A stretch of 64,000 nt of DNA from Mercurialis annua. Its lineage: Eukaryota > Streptophyta > Magnoliopsida > Malpighiales > Euphorbiaceae. The stretch lies in the NCBI RefSeq assembly GCF_937616625.2, contig NC_065572.1, positions 53,927,653 to 53,991,652 of the forward strand, read 5' to 3'. Positions 34,988 to 46,632 of the stretch are shown here, piece by piece. Below the pieces are notes generated by a model, which had not been told where the DNA came from, made no database searches, and saw nothing but the letters and a program-made list of their open reading frames with translations. Position numbers and translations under genes: made by a program. Position 1 is the first letter of the stretch. Each line of letters starts with the position of its first letter.

Positions 34988-36626
34988 ACTTTGTCACGAC
35001 CCAAATTCATGGATCGCGACCGGCGCTAGGGAATGGGAGTGGTTGCTCCGAAACCCGTAGCAAGCCTAAAAACCTTTATAAATTTTTCGCGTTTTAAAAC
35101 ATAAAAAGGTTAGCAACCTCGTTGCGGAAACACTTTAACACCTTTATTAAAAACGCGATCGCAATTCAAGATCATGTATCACATATGATCTGTTTTCAGA
35201 AAATATTGTTAAAACCTTTCTCTCGTTTAACGTAAACACATTTCTGAAAACTGGGTCTTAAGACCCTGGTTGTATTTAAAGAAACTAGAGCGCAAACATC
35301 AATCTCAGTTGACGCACCTGCTCTGTTTCCAATAGAATTCTAAAATGCTAAAGACATAAAACCAGTGTATCTCTCAAACAACTGGTCATAGCATTTTAGA
35401 AAACACGCAGCTTTTCAAACATATATTATATACAGTAGTTCAATCAGAGTTTATCAAAGTAGTTTGAACTACTGTAAACAGAAAAACAGACTTCTCGTAC
35501 CCAACTACTTGCAGCTCTAGAGGTATGGCTGACATTGACTTCCAGAATTATTGTGGAAGTCAGACCTCGTACTTGATTACCTGAAAGGTAAACATTGGGG
35601 AGGGTCAGAAATATAAATATTTCTGAGTGAGTCTACAATTTTACAATTGAATATTCAAATCGCAAATACATAAACATTTGTATATGTAAAATATTACCAA
35701 TTAGTCGATCCAGATGAAACCCTACAAGACAGACTATTGTATGGGTCTCGACCTACACAATATAGGCCTTAGACCGTGAACTGAATCACTGCCGTCTAAG
35801 CCGGGTGTCTGGACCGTAACCGTGAAACTTCCATCACAGTACTGCCTGTGACCGTAACCGTTACTGCCGTCTCAGACTGTTAAGTCAGGGTCGTTAGCAC
35901 TTCCAACGCCCAATGACATTAACAGACCTCTATGTCAGACACATGCTCGTATCGAGAAACACTACTGGTGATCACACAGCCCTATTGACAACCAATAGGA
36001 AGCTTGTTCCAATGGATCTTTCATGGTTAAGTTATACTAGTGCGATTTGTGATTTAAAAACATTTTAAATGTAAATATTCAAAAGTAAAAATCACAAAGT
36101 AAAACTCACAGAACCGATGCCCCCATTTTAAAAACGTAAGCTCCCATCAAGCTTGTCAGTCAAACACGTTGGTGTTTGGCTCGCTCGATCGACCACTCGT
36201 CGGATCTAATTAAAATTCAAATGTCAAAACACATCAGACATTGAATTTCTAACTCTAGTCCTATCGTATAAACGATAGACTCAAATACCATTTCTGTTTA
36301 TAGACGACTCTATAAACAGAACATATAAATTAATCTCGAAGTTGAACTTCACGTTCAAATCGTAATACCACTCTTGGTATAAACTTATAGTCACTTTTAA
36401 CATTAATACACTTGTTTAATGTATGGCTTTATTAAAACATCACATCGTTTTAATAAACCAACTATCCTCAAACATTTAGGTTCTTTTAAACCTTTTAAAC
36501 TTTTTAGTTCACAATTTGAACTTCAATCGAATCACGATTGATTTCACGACTTGAAACTGTCTGAATTCGAGTTCAGTGTCGCGTGTGTGGACCCCCGAAA
36601 AAGCCCTATTGTTCAGGTCGGAAGCA

Positions 36627-36729
36627 CTGCACGTTCGTGCAGCGATAGGCTTCCGTTTCGTGCAGCCTGCAAGATACACGTCGTGTATCTTGCTGCACGT
36701 TCGTGCAGCATCCTGGCTGCACGACGTGC
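36627..36729. repeat. Palindrome cluster (LTR A, copy 2)
   Basis: Units at 36627-36642 (CTGCACG-TT-CGTGCAG), 36669-36693 (12-nt arms, single T centre), 36692-36709 (GCTGCACG-TT-CGTGCAGC) and 36719-36729 (GCACG-A-CGTGC). Compared with 29329-29473, about three units are missing or eroded and one centre is T instead of TT. The cluster therefore changes in copy number. Confidence 0.9.
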
Positions 36730-37067
36730 TGCTCGGGAACGATCCCCGGGCTGTATTCCGACGTGCTAACTCGCTTTTCTCGTCCCTAACACTTAAACAC
36801 AGTCCAAAACATCCAATTCTATAATTAAAACGTTGAATCGATACGCACACGATCGATTCAATACGTTTAACGTTTAATATCGAATATATAATAATATATA
36901 TCGAAATAAACATCGTATACGAGAATAATTCCTCGATTACTACTGGATTCGTTGAAGAATCAGAATCGGAATCGCGAAATCGATCGCGCCGTGCCGGCCT
37001 CGGCTTGCTATAGCTAGCAAGCACGTCAAATTGATTTGACGCAATCAAATGAGCTGCCCCCTCACTT

Positions 37068-37077
37068 CTATATATAG
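37068..37077 (-). promoter_or_regulatory. Candidate TATA box of element A
   Basis: CTATATATAG about 1 kb into the LTR in element sense. The other LTR has CTATACGTAG here. The palindrome cluster lies 340-440 nt downstream, so it would be transcribed. Confidence 0.5.
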
Positions 37078-39693
37078 GCATTTGGATTGGCTAAAGTACC
37101 GTTTGGTACTAGCTCAATCATGCACTTTAACTCTGATTTTAATTAGTCGGCCGTAGTCCAAACGGAGACTAATTTCAAATTTTACGAAACTTTACCCAAA
37201 AATCCAATAAAATATAAAACGAATAAAAATATCATTTTTATTCGCATCCGACTTATATTTTATTTTTAATAAATCTCCAAAGATTTATTAGGTGCAAATC
37301 AGTCCTATTTAATTAAAATTACTATGTCCAAATTTCATAAAAATTTGGCGGTAGTTTCGTCAAATTATTCCGCGAATATTAACATCAAAATTATTCGCTC
37401 GGAACTTATAAATTATTTTATTTTAATTTGGACTAACGAATAATATTTAATTAGTTTATAATTGAAAACTAATTAAAGTAAAAGTTCAGGGACTAAAGTG
37501 GACAATTTTCCTTAATTGCCGCCAAACGACACCGCCTCTCCTTTTTTTTATTTTTTTATTTTTAATATATATATATATATATATTTATATATATCTTAAT
37601 TTATATTCGTCCATAACTCGTCAAGCTTTCCGAGTTTCGACATTTTAATTTCGGGGTTTTATCCGAAATTTTAAACTCTCCATTTAGAGTGGTACATTGA
37701 TATTTTAATTATCAATATATCAATTTATACGACGCTAAAGAGTATTTTCAAATTTATTACTCCCGTTCACACTCGTTTATTAAAATTTAAATTCCCAATT
37801 TAAATTTTAAACTCATATTATTACGATACTCTTTTACGGATTCATATAAATTAAATTTACGTTTAAATTTAATTTACGTATTCCGAATCTATTAAATCAC
37901 TTCCCATGATTTAATAATCTTATATAGTCAAACCTACTATTATCTTTTGACTATTAAATTTAGTCTTTCCGAACTTTTTTTTAATATTCGAACCCGCAAA
38001 ATATTATTTTTAATATTTTAATTACTCCAATTTGACCTCGTGACATATTCTAATTACTTAAAATTACGGGGTATTACAATTATGGAAGCTTTTTAAATGG
38101 GAAGAGAGTATTAAAAGGCTGAAATTAAGAATGCCCTGGATTAAGATAGGTGATCTTAACACCAAATTTTTCCATAGAAGAATTAGGCAAAGATAGTCTA
38201 GGAAAAGGATTGTTTCCCTTTCTACCCCCAATGGCAATATTACTGATCCCGAGGAGATTAAAAATGAGTTTTTAACTCATTATATGAATTTCATTGGCAC
38301 CTCTAGCCCAAATAGGAAGAGTGTGGACTATTCCAGCTTTAGCAAAGGTTATATCCTCAATGAGGAAGATAGGAGGCTCCTGGATGTTCCCATTACAGAT
38401 GATGATATAAAAGCTGCTCTTTTCTATATCAGGGATGACAAAGCCCCTGAGCCAGATGGCTACTCCAGTGCTTTTTTCAAGAGAAGTTGGAACACTGTTG
38501 GAAAAGATGTCTGTATGGCTGTGAAGGAATTTTTCCAGAATGGGAAGCTTTTTAGTCAGGTAAATTCTACCTCTATTGTCTTGGTCCCTAAAGTGCAGTC
38601 CCCTAACAGCATTAATGACTATAGACCTATAGCCTGTTGTAATGTCTTGTACAAGACTATCTCAAAAATCTTAACTAGTAGACTTAGATCTGTGTTGGAT
38701 TTGCTTATTAGTGATTGCCAGTCAGCCTTTGTTGCAGGGAGAAACATAGCTGATAATGTTCTTATGGCTCATGAGATAATAAGAAACTATCATAGGGGTA
38801 AAGGGAATTCTTGTTCTATGAAAGTTGATATCCAGAAGGCTTATGACTCTTTAGCCTGGGATTGTATTGAAGAGGTCCTCATTGGTTTTAGGTTCCCTAA
38901 CCAGTTTATTGCCTTTATTATGAAATGTATTAGGAGTGCTAAGTTCACTATTATTGTTAATGGGGAAGAGTCTGGTTATTAGGCTGGGGGTAGAGGCCTG
39001 AGACAGGGAGACCCCATTTCTCCCGTGCTGTTTGCCTTGTGCATGGAGTTTTTGTCTAGATCCATTAAGGCTAATACTGGTCATAATTCTGGTTTCATTT
39101 TCTATAAAGGCTGTAAGTCCTTGAATATTAGTCATCTAGCTTTTGCTGATGATCTATTTTTGTTCTCTAATGGAGATCTTAAATCCATTAGCATTCTTAA
39201 ATATACCCTTTCTGATTTCTCTAATATGTCTGGTCTCTATCCTAACCTCAACAAGAGCTTTGTCTACTTTGATGGTGTTAATAATGTGATTAGGAATGAT
39301 ATCCTGTCCATCTGTTAAATATCTTGTTCTGTCCCTCCTTACCACCAGACTTTCTGCTAATAACTGTAATGAGATGATTAGCAAAATCTCATCTAGAGTC
39401 TCCTCCTAGGCTTCCAAAAGTCTCTCTTATGCAGGTAGACTTTAGCTCATTAATGTTGTCATCATGAGCATGCATGTCTATTGGAGTTCCATTTTCATCC
39501 TCCCTAGCTCTGTCATTTCTGTTGTTGAGAGAATTTGCAGAAGGTTCTTATGGAATGGCTCTGATCCTAGTAAGAATAAGAGTCTAGTGAGTTGCAAAGA
39601 TGTCTGCTGTGATAAAAAGTGTGGAGGTTTAGGGATAAAAAGCATTAAGTTGTGGAATATTGCTGCTGTTTCCAAGCAAATTTGGAATGTGGC

Positions 39694-40107
39694 TACCTTA
39701 AAGCCTACCTTATGGGCTAAGTGGGTTATAAAGAACAAGTTGAAAAGAATGAATTTCTGGGGAATTTGCAAACCAGTTGATTGCTCCTGGTCCTGGAGGA
39801 ACCTCCTAAAGATTAGGAATACTATGAAGCCTTATCTTGAGTATAATATGGGGAAAGGGGACAAGTTCTCCTTCTGGCATGACCCCTGGATGAATGTTGT
39901 TACCTTAAAGCCTACCTTATGGGCTAAGTGGGTTATAGAGAACAAGTTGAAAAGAATGAGTTTCTGGGGAATTTGCAAACCAGCTTATTGCTCCCAGTCC
40001 TGGAGGAACCTCTTGAAGATTAGGAATACTGTGAAGCCTTATCTTGAGTATAATCTGGGGAAAGGGGATAGATTCTCCTTCTGGCATGACTCCTAGATGG
40101 ATGGTGT
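39694..40107 (+). repeat. 207-bp (69-codon) tandem duplication in the old LINE ORF2
   Basis: Two diverged, in-frame copies start at TACCTTAAAGCC (39694 and 39901) and include KPTLWAKWVI, LKRM.FWGICKP, and YLEYN.GKGD.FSFWHD. The copies differ at many positions, so the duplication is not recent. It is unusual within an ORF2. Confidence 0.9.
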
Positions 40108-40793
40108 TTCTATAGTGGATAGATTCCCCTTAATTAATATCAAGGATGATGATGTCCCTAAAGATGCTAAAGTTTGTAATTTATGGAAAAAATGGTGAGT
40201 GGTCTCTTCCAGATCCTATGGATGATGTTACTCAAAACGCATGGGAACAGGTCTCCAAGTTCAAGATTGTGCCTGATAGAGAGGATAGGGTCAACTGGAA
40301 AATTGAGAAGAATAAAGCCTTCTCCATTAGAAGCTTATACTATGGTATGGCTCCTAACCCTATAAAAGTTGTGTGGTACAAGCTGGTGTGGTACAAAGGT
40401 TACATTCCCAGGTATTCCTTTATTGTCTGGTTATGCATGAAGAAAAGGCTTTTGACTAAAGACAAGTTAGTGAAATGGAAGGTTATTGACTCAGACCTTT
40501 GTAGCCTTTGTGGTAGAGGGAAAGAGACCCACTTCTCTTGTAATTTCTCCCAGGGCATTTGGAGAAAAGCTCTGAGGGACTTGGGTTTTGACAAACCTAC
40601 TTATCCTTTGAACAGAGAAGTCGATTTTTTCCTCAGAAGAACTTCTGGTAGATCAAGTGATTCTAAAGCCAGGAAAGTTATGCTTGCTGCAACCATCAAC
40701 TTTATTTTGAGATCCAAGAATGAAGTCATTTTTAACCAGAATAGTCTGTCAGAGGAGCAAGTATGGGGGTAGATAAAAAATGCTGTTAATCTA

Positions 40794-40982
40794 AGTTGTA
40801 ATTGATTCAGTTCTCTTAGTCTGTTGCTGCTTTGTTTTAGCAGGGTTTAGTTTCTTTCTGTTTCTTGTTGCTGTTTGGGCCTTGTTTTGAGCCTTAGGCT
40901 TTGTTTTCGGATTGGTGTTGTGGTGTATCTCCTCTTTTAGAAATAATAGTTTACTGCTTTTGGTTGCTTGACAAAAAAAAAA
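40794..40982 (+). other. 3' UTR and A tail of the old LINE
   Basis: A T/G-rich stretch ending in a run of A at about 40972-40982. Its TTGTTTTGAGCCTTAGGCTT composition is typical of plant LINE tails. Confidence 0.6.
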
Positions 40983-42852
40983 ACTCAGAAATATGTATCT
41001 CATATGTAAATAGATGAAATCTATACTTAGCTTCAGAACAGTGGACAATGGATTGAAAATAAATATGTAGATTTTGAAATTGTTGAAATCATGATACCAC
41101 AAGACATAATATATCTGAAACTACTGGAATAAATATCTAATGAGCTGAAATTGATTCTACAAGAATAGAAAATTGATATCAAGTATCAAGTTAAGATTCA
41201 ATAGCTACCATTAAAAATTGCACATGATTCAAATTTTAAGTCTTATATGTAAATCAAGAAAAAGGAAATATACTTTACCATATACCCTCTTTGCATAGTT
41301 GTGTATAGTGATACATTACTGATACAAGCACACCAATAGAGTTCAAAAAGTATTTCTACAGATATTTCATATTCAAATTACGCTAACAATCATCCAATTA
41401 TAGAAATGGACACAAATACATCTCCAATACAGGTATCGTACATCTGTGATACCTATTCAACAATAAGAAAGTATGTTACTCTTCTTGCAAAGGACAGTGT
41501 TGAAACTAGAAACATGAAGGAAAAAGAAATGGTAACAGAAGAGAAAATTACACAAACAATGACTGAGCCACTACATTAAATTGAATTAAGAGTTGGTCAA
41601 TCTTTCAAAAACAAAACAGTTCTACAAACATGCATGAGATTTCATGCAATCAGGCATCACTATCAGTAAAGGACTATACAATCAAGTCAAAAGCATCTTC
41701 TACTAAAGTGTATTAATGACTCATGTAATTGGTCTTTGAAAGCTTCATGTAGCGGAAATACGAAACTATTCATCATTTGAAACCTGAACATGAAACACAC
41801 ATGTTCTGTAGATACAAGATTTAACAGTCAAAGAAAAGCTTCATCATCACACATTGCATAATCCATCTAGCAAAAATACCTCAATATCAAATCAACATAC
41901 GCACCTACAAATATAAAAAATGATTTAGAGATGATTAATGGGGTCAAGATCAGCTATATAATGGCTTATAGATCAAGAGAAAAGACATGCAAGCCATCAA
42001 AATCTTACAAATTCCTACAAAATTTTCTATATATGCAAGCAACGACAAATCCAAGAACAACAATATACATTGAGGTGAGAGACGACCATTCCATCTTGTA
42101 TGTTTTTACTGCTTTAAATGTTACAATTAAAGGGTGGCAGCACTGCAGCCCTGTTTTTATTATTGATGGAACATTCTGAAAAGCAGCATATGGTGGCACC
42201 CTTCTTGTTTGTCACGAACCGAAATCTCGAGTTGAGACCGGCGCTGGGGAATGAGAATGGTAGTTCCGAAACCTGTAGCAAGCCTAAAATTCACTAAAAC
42301 GTTTTCGCAATTAGTTCAATTAACAATCACATACTGACCCTATATGCGGAAGCATTTAACAAACATACATACACTAGTAGACACAATACAATTTACTTCG
42401 GGTTTTCATTTCCGTATCTTATACGTACTAATCCGACATACAAACTACTAGTGTTTAGGGTCATACTACAGGAATTTACTTCCGTAGACAGAACACAAAC
42501 ATCCTAGCCCATGTACATATACAATAACAGTAACTAGATACAATATCAAAAACGTTGCCTCGCTAGGCTTTGACACTAGTCGGACATATACTACTACAGC
42601 GAACGGGGAAGTCGGGACTATTCATAGCAAAAGCGACTTCTAGTCAAGTCCAGATTGAGGTACCTGAAAAACACACTATTGGGGGTTCAGCTGTTAAGCT
42701 GAGTGAATAATACGTTACATACCCTATTATCAAAATAGCATCGCTTTTTTAAAACATTTTTCACGTATACAATCACAACGATTTCAATCGTATTGAATTC
42801 AAACAATTCAATTAGGCAAACAATTGATCCGATCTTAATCTTAGCCTTATTC

Positions 42853-43114
42853 ATGGACATTTCTTAACCAAAGCTCATTCCTAGGCTTAACGAGAGTACT
42901 GCTTTCTCATGTCCATTTATAGGTAAAGTCCTGAGATGACTCCACTGAGTTTAACTTGTTCCTAGTGATACAGTCCCGAGATAGCTCAACCGAGTTTAAA
43001 TGGTATCACATTTTTATCCATTGCATATAAGGTGAGCCCCAAGAGCCTCGCTCTACCGAGTTCCACTCCCTAGACATAGGTCCAGAGATGCCTCTACCGA
43101 GTTTAACCTATGTC
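42853..43114. repeat. Array of hairpins with a common loop and different stems (LTR B)
   Basis: Related units (about ...CCGAGAT.GCTCAACCGAGTTTAA) are enclosed by different complementary arms: GTGATAC 42965-42971 with GTATCAC 43003-43009; GACATAGG 43073-43080 with CCTATGTC 43107-43114; ATGGACAT 42853-42860 with ATGTCCAT 42909-42916. Two other units in the array have weak stems. LTR C has homologous loop units at 60410-60530. Confidence 0.75.
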
Positions 43115-43679
43115 TTTCACGTCGTAAGTTAGTCTATTTTCGATCTATTTATATCATCTAGACCGACTCGACTCTGTGATGACATAACTATTTCGGATCG
43201 CACACAATTCACGTTTTACAATTAATCATCAAATATGCAAAGCAAAGCAATCCAACCAATTCAATACAATCGAGAACTGATAGGAGTAAAATACTCCTAT
43301 ATTTAGAGTGCTTTTCCGCATGCTTTCATATGTTTTCACCTCGCTTTTCTATGATAATTTATACCTTATAGCGTGTGTGTGTGTTTCAGGGAATCAAGAG
43401 CATTGTGGAGTGTTTTAAGGCCAAAAGAGTGAAGAATCGTCAAATTCGGAAAAGCGCGAAGTCTTGAAGCAAAGAGACGCTGAAATCACATTTTAGAATC
43501 TGACCCCACTGCACTCGTTGATGAATTTGGACTAGTTCGAGGCTTAAAACGAGTTTGTGTTATTCACAAGAAATAAAGTATACATCCTAAGCTTTCCAGA
43601 GGTTCAAGAACCAACTCATATGGACGTTTCTACATCGAGTTATGAAGTTTTGAAGTTCATGGTTGTGCAGTGGAAAGTG

Positions 43680-43813
43680 TGTCTCGTTTCGAGACAACCA
43701 ACTTAAGATGGTGTCTCGAATCGAGACACAAAGAAATTAGAAGCAGAATTGTGCTTCACTTGTGTCTCGATTCGAGACATACTCCTTTAGTTGATTGTCT
43801 TGAATCGAGACAA
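43680..43813. promoter_or_regulatory. Four TGTCTC inverted-pair palindromes upstream of TATA
   Basis: Units at 43680-43696 (TGTCTCG-TTT-CGAGACA), 43711-43729 (GTGTCTCGAATCGAGACAC), 43763-43779 (TGTCTCGATTCGAGACA) and 43795-43813 (one mismatch here, perfect in the 3' LTR). TGTCTC is the canonical auxin-response element, and each unit is TGTCTC-N5-GAGACA. The cluster ends 115 bp before the TATA box. A regulatory role is inferred. Confidence 0.75.
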
Positions 43814-43927
43814 GAGCAAATAAGGAATCTCAGCACAAAACAAAGGCACATGGCTTGAAGTCCACTTCCCCAATTTGGCCAAGCACCCTTTTTCATAGTT
43901 GTCTCCTATTTCCTCATTTGTAAACAC

Positions 43928-43935
43928 TATATAAA
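43928..43935 (+). promoter_or_regulatory. TATA box of the Athila-type LTR
   Basis: TATATAAA within ACACTATATAAACAC. The identical site in the 3' LTR is at 50928-50935. Confidence 0.75.
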
Positions 43936-45002
43936 CACTTTTATCTCTTTTTAGGTCAAGGGGGGATTTGATAGTAAGTAGTAGTCACCTTCAATTATTG
44001 TAGAACACTTTACTCTCTAGCTTTTAGTTGTAGCAATAGCTTTTAGTTGTAGTTCTTATTGTTCTTACTATTTGTAGTAATATATCATCATAGTTCTTAG
44101 TGTTCTTCAAGTTTATTTCCAGATTTTGCAACTTTGGGAAAGTTATTCAATACAAGTATTAATTTATTTATTGAAGCTTCATTATCTTGTTCATGCTTTT
44201 AATGTTCATTTATTATTCCAAGGTACTTATTCTCTACTCTATGCTTAATCTTTGTTATTGTTTAATTAGTTGTGTTGTGATGATAATTAGTGGCTAGACC
44301 CTTTGTTTAGGGGTTGTTATGATTGCCTTATTTGATTAGCTAGGTGATTAGGGTTAGGGTTTTGGATTAAGATGGTTGTTGTGCTCTTTGGACCTAGTGC
44401 TTAGATTAAAGTGATCTCTTAATCTATGATTTGTGATTTGATTAGGAGGGCGAGAGTTAACTAATTAAATTATACCTAGGGGAGTACAAGCTTGAGACTT
44501 AGGTGCAATAGCGTGACCTAGGGCTAATTTGGTTGTGTAGTTTGCTTATTAATTGGCTTGATTGATTCTATCGAAATCTATGAGCACGAGAGTGGATTAG
44601 ATTTCGGTGTTTTAATCAAGTTCGATTCTCCGCTTTCGGCTCGAGAGAGCGGAAGTGATTCCGTAGAATAGCTTGACTCGGCCTAAGATCCAATCACCTT
44701 GACCCGAACTCCCTAGTTATTACTTTGGCATGACTAGCAACCTCTAAGCGTTTTACCCTAATTGTTTAAATCTCGTGTTAATTAGTTGATTGTTTAGTTA
44801 ATTGTTTTAGTTAAGTAGCGTGTTTAATTAATAGTTTGTTTGTGTGTTCCTTTTAATTGAAACCAAAACCAATCTTTCTATTGCTTTCCGAATTGAATTT
44901 CACAATCAATTTCGTTCACTTTAAACCTCTAGTCCTTGTGGGTTCGACAACCCGGACTTAAAGTCCACTTTATTACGAGTTGGCTTTTTGCTAACAAGTT
45001 TT

Positions 45003-45021
45003 TGGCGTCGTTGCCGGGGAC
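45003..45021 (+). other. Primer-binding site, tRNA-Asp type
   Basis: TGGCGTCGTTGCCGGGGAC, six nt after the LTR. It differs by one base from the TGGCGCCGTTGCCGGGGAC used by many Athila/Calypso-type elements. Confidence 0.85.
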
Positions 45022-45170
45022 TAGGTTGCGTTTAATTGATTGAAAGTATTTTGAAATTTGGTCGAGTTAGCGTCATTTTCTGTTTTTTCTTTTTATTGTT
45101 CATTCTTGTGTTTTCGTGATTTACGCTCGGTTCTCTTGTTTTTGCTTGTGTAGGAAATTGCCCTTTGTGT

Positions 45171-46632
45171 ATGCATAATACACGACGTGCTAATTTTCCA
45201 CTAGAACCTTTCCAAGAGAATCTCGAAAGTTACGAAAGAGGCGTGAGAAGAAGAGCCCGGATTCCCGTAGTTATGAACAACGAGGGGAATGATTATGAGG
45301 ATGAGGAGGGGTTCAACCCTATACAAGAAGGGGGAGGACAACAATACCATCCACCTCCTCCTCCTCTTAAGAATGTAAACCAACAAAGGCATCAAGAACG
45401 CCCAAGGAATGATCGACCCCAAGTGCACCAACAAGTGAAAAATCAACCAAGACAAACTTTGGGCGAGTTCTTCTTGCCGAATGTGGATAATGCCACTTTT
45501 GGATGTTTTGCAATACCGGTTCAAGCGGCAACCTTCGAGATCAAGCCAAGTACAATACAACTCTTGGAGAACCGTTGTGCTTTTTATGGGTTGAAGCACG
45601 AGGATCCGAATGCGCACATAGCCAAGTTCTTGGGTGTACTTAATACGTTCAAGCTTCAGGGGATAACCGCGGATCAAACCAAGTTGAGGATGTTCCCCTT
45701 CTCTTTAAGGGACAAGGCTAGTGTATGGCTTCACTCGCTACCTAATGAGTCAATACACACTTGGAGGGAGTTGGCGCAAGCATTTCTCAACAAATATTTC
45801 CCTCATGGCAAGACCATAAAGTTGACCAAGGATATACTTGAGTTTCTTCAATTCAAAGGGGAGTCACTTCATGAGGCATGGGAGCGGTTCAAGGATCTAC
45901 AAAGGAGCGTCCCACATCATCGGCTCAATAGAGAGCATGTTATTCAAATCTTCTATGATGGGACAACTGTTACTACTAGAGGCACTATTGATGCGGCGTC
46001 GGGGGGGATCGCTAATGCAAAAGACTTATGAAGAAGCTCTTGACTTGGTGGAGAAATTGGCCATAGTTAGTAGTACATGGGGGCCCATAGATAGAAGAGC
46101 GCCATCTACTCAAAAGTCGGTGATGACTCTTGATCAAGTGAAAGAGATGGAGGCCATAAAAGCAACAAATACTTCACTTCAAGCTCAAGTAGATGCTCTT
46201 AAGAGGCAACTGAACCCAAGAAATGCTCTGGTAGCTTATGTTCAAGTGGGATGCGAGTTTTGTGGAGATTTCAACCACTCGGGGGGAGAATGCCTAGTTA
46301 CGGGGCAAGCTTTGAGTGAGCAAGTGAACTACATTAGGGGTCAAAGGCAAGCTAATGATCCTTACTCAAACACCTACAACCCCGGATGGAGGAATCATCC
46401 AAATTTTGGGTGGAGAAGTCAAGAAGGGCAAGGCAATGCTCAAGGGTCTAATCAAGCGGTTTCAAGCTTTCAAGGCAACAATAGGCCTCCACAACAACAA
46501 GGTCACTATGAAGGAAATCAAGGCCAAGGGTACAATTATGGTGGTAGACCTCAACATCCACCCGGTTTTCAACCACAACAGAATGTGGATGATGGAAATG
46601 TGCTTTCCAAGGTGCTAGAGAAATTGGATTAA
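45171..46632 (+). pseudogene. Athila-type gag, frameshifted at a G run
   Basis: Gag forms the particle. From the ATG at 45171 the protein has a basic, Pro-rich N-terminus and then the gag core (FEIKPSTIQLLENRCAFYGL near 45530; KASVWLHSLPNESIHTWREL; FLNKYFPHGKTIKLTKDI). The frame shifts at the seven-G run near 46001-46007, then continues as MQKTYEEALDLVEKLAIVSS. It includes a zinc-knuckle-like C-x2-C...H...C (CEFCGDFNHSGGEC near 46255) and a Gln/Gly/Asn-rich tail, ending at TAA 46630-46632. Both the single-base shift and the stop look recent. Confidence 0.85.

Larger units (their letters stand above)
27695..38078 (-). mobile_element. LARD-like LTR retrotransposon (element A), no recognisable protein genes
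   Basis: Two direct repeats of about 3.1 kb (27695-30803, 34992-38078) flank a 4,188-bp interior. The outer ends are TG...CA, with a 5-bp ATTAT duplication outside. On the minus strand, a tRNA-iMet-type primer site follows the right LTR and a polypurine tract precedes the left one, so transcription runs right to left. The LTR 3' end reads GGGTCGTGACA next to TGGTATCAGAGC, a combination common in plant Ty3/gypsy Tekay/Del elements. The interior lacks gag, protease, RT and integrase in all frames I could assess. Long LTRs with a non-coding interior define a large retrotransposon derivative (LARD), which needs a partner for its proteins. Both LTRs and interior are full of short inverted repeats. 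Confidence 0.9.
34992..38078 (-). repeat. LTR of element A (5' LTR in element sense)
   Basis: Starts TGTAATACCCCG and ends GGGTCGTGACA on the minus strand. It carries an intact CTATATATAG at 37068-37077 and is therefore the likely promoter copy. It has fewer palindrome units than the other LTR. Confidence 0.92.
26657..40772 (+). pseudogene. LINE ORF2 (EN-RT-zf-RVT), decayed and split
   Basis: The start is at MIGVWNIGRVSSS. Endonuclease motifs follow: IIETR, WIILGDFNTV near 27095, and SDHSPIIVDM near 27355. The frame breaks several times, once through a 28-bp tandem duplication at 26771-26826. After the LTR insert come the WIKIGDLNTKFFHRR block near 38135, RT motifs (NDYRPIACCNVLYK; MKVDIQKAYDSLAWD; GLRQGDPISPVLF; FADDLFLF near 39140) and a zf-RVT region near 40495-40540 (LCSLCGRGKETH). 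It carries stops at 38980 and 39316 and a 207-bp internal tandem duplication at 39694-40107. It is non-functional. Confidence 0.85.
25400..40982 (+). mobile_element. Old L1-clade LINE, interrupted by an LTR element
   Basis: ORF1 (25491-26514) and ORF2 (26657-27694, continuing 38084-40772) are on the plus strand. A 3' UTR and an A run (about 40972-40982) close the element. Both ORFs have many stops and frameshifts, so it is much older than the LINE at 9949-15209. An LTR element sits in ORF2 at 27695-38078 with a perfect ATTAT duplication (27690-27694, 38079-38083). The two ORF2 halves fit together across the site. The 5' border is approximate. Confidence 0.85.
43278..44996 (+). repeat. 5' LTR of the Athila-type element
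   Basis: TGATAGGAGTAAAATACTCC ... GCTAACA. Contains four palindromes at 43680-43813 and a TATATAAA box at 43928-43935. Each substitution I saw relative to the 3' LTR is a single base. Confidence 0.95.

Noticed and set aside
36509..37081. Open frames of 190-204 codons (MPTYRSEG/MPIYRSEG...) in both LTRs of element A, as a possible LTR-encoded protein
   Set aside because: In the promoter-type LTR the ATG lies upstream of the CTATATATAG box, the frame runs straight through the palindrome cluster, and the differences between copies are mostly amino-acid changing. It is better explained as chance openness shared by LTR homology.
43680..43813. Regularly spaced palindromes as a CRISPR array
   Set aside because: The genome is a plant nuclear one. 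Units are 17-19 bp inside LTRs with irregular spacing, and no cas genes exist.
45201..45677. 158-codon minus-strand frame opposite the Athila gag
   Set aside because: Mirror frame of a genuine coding region. No domain of its own.
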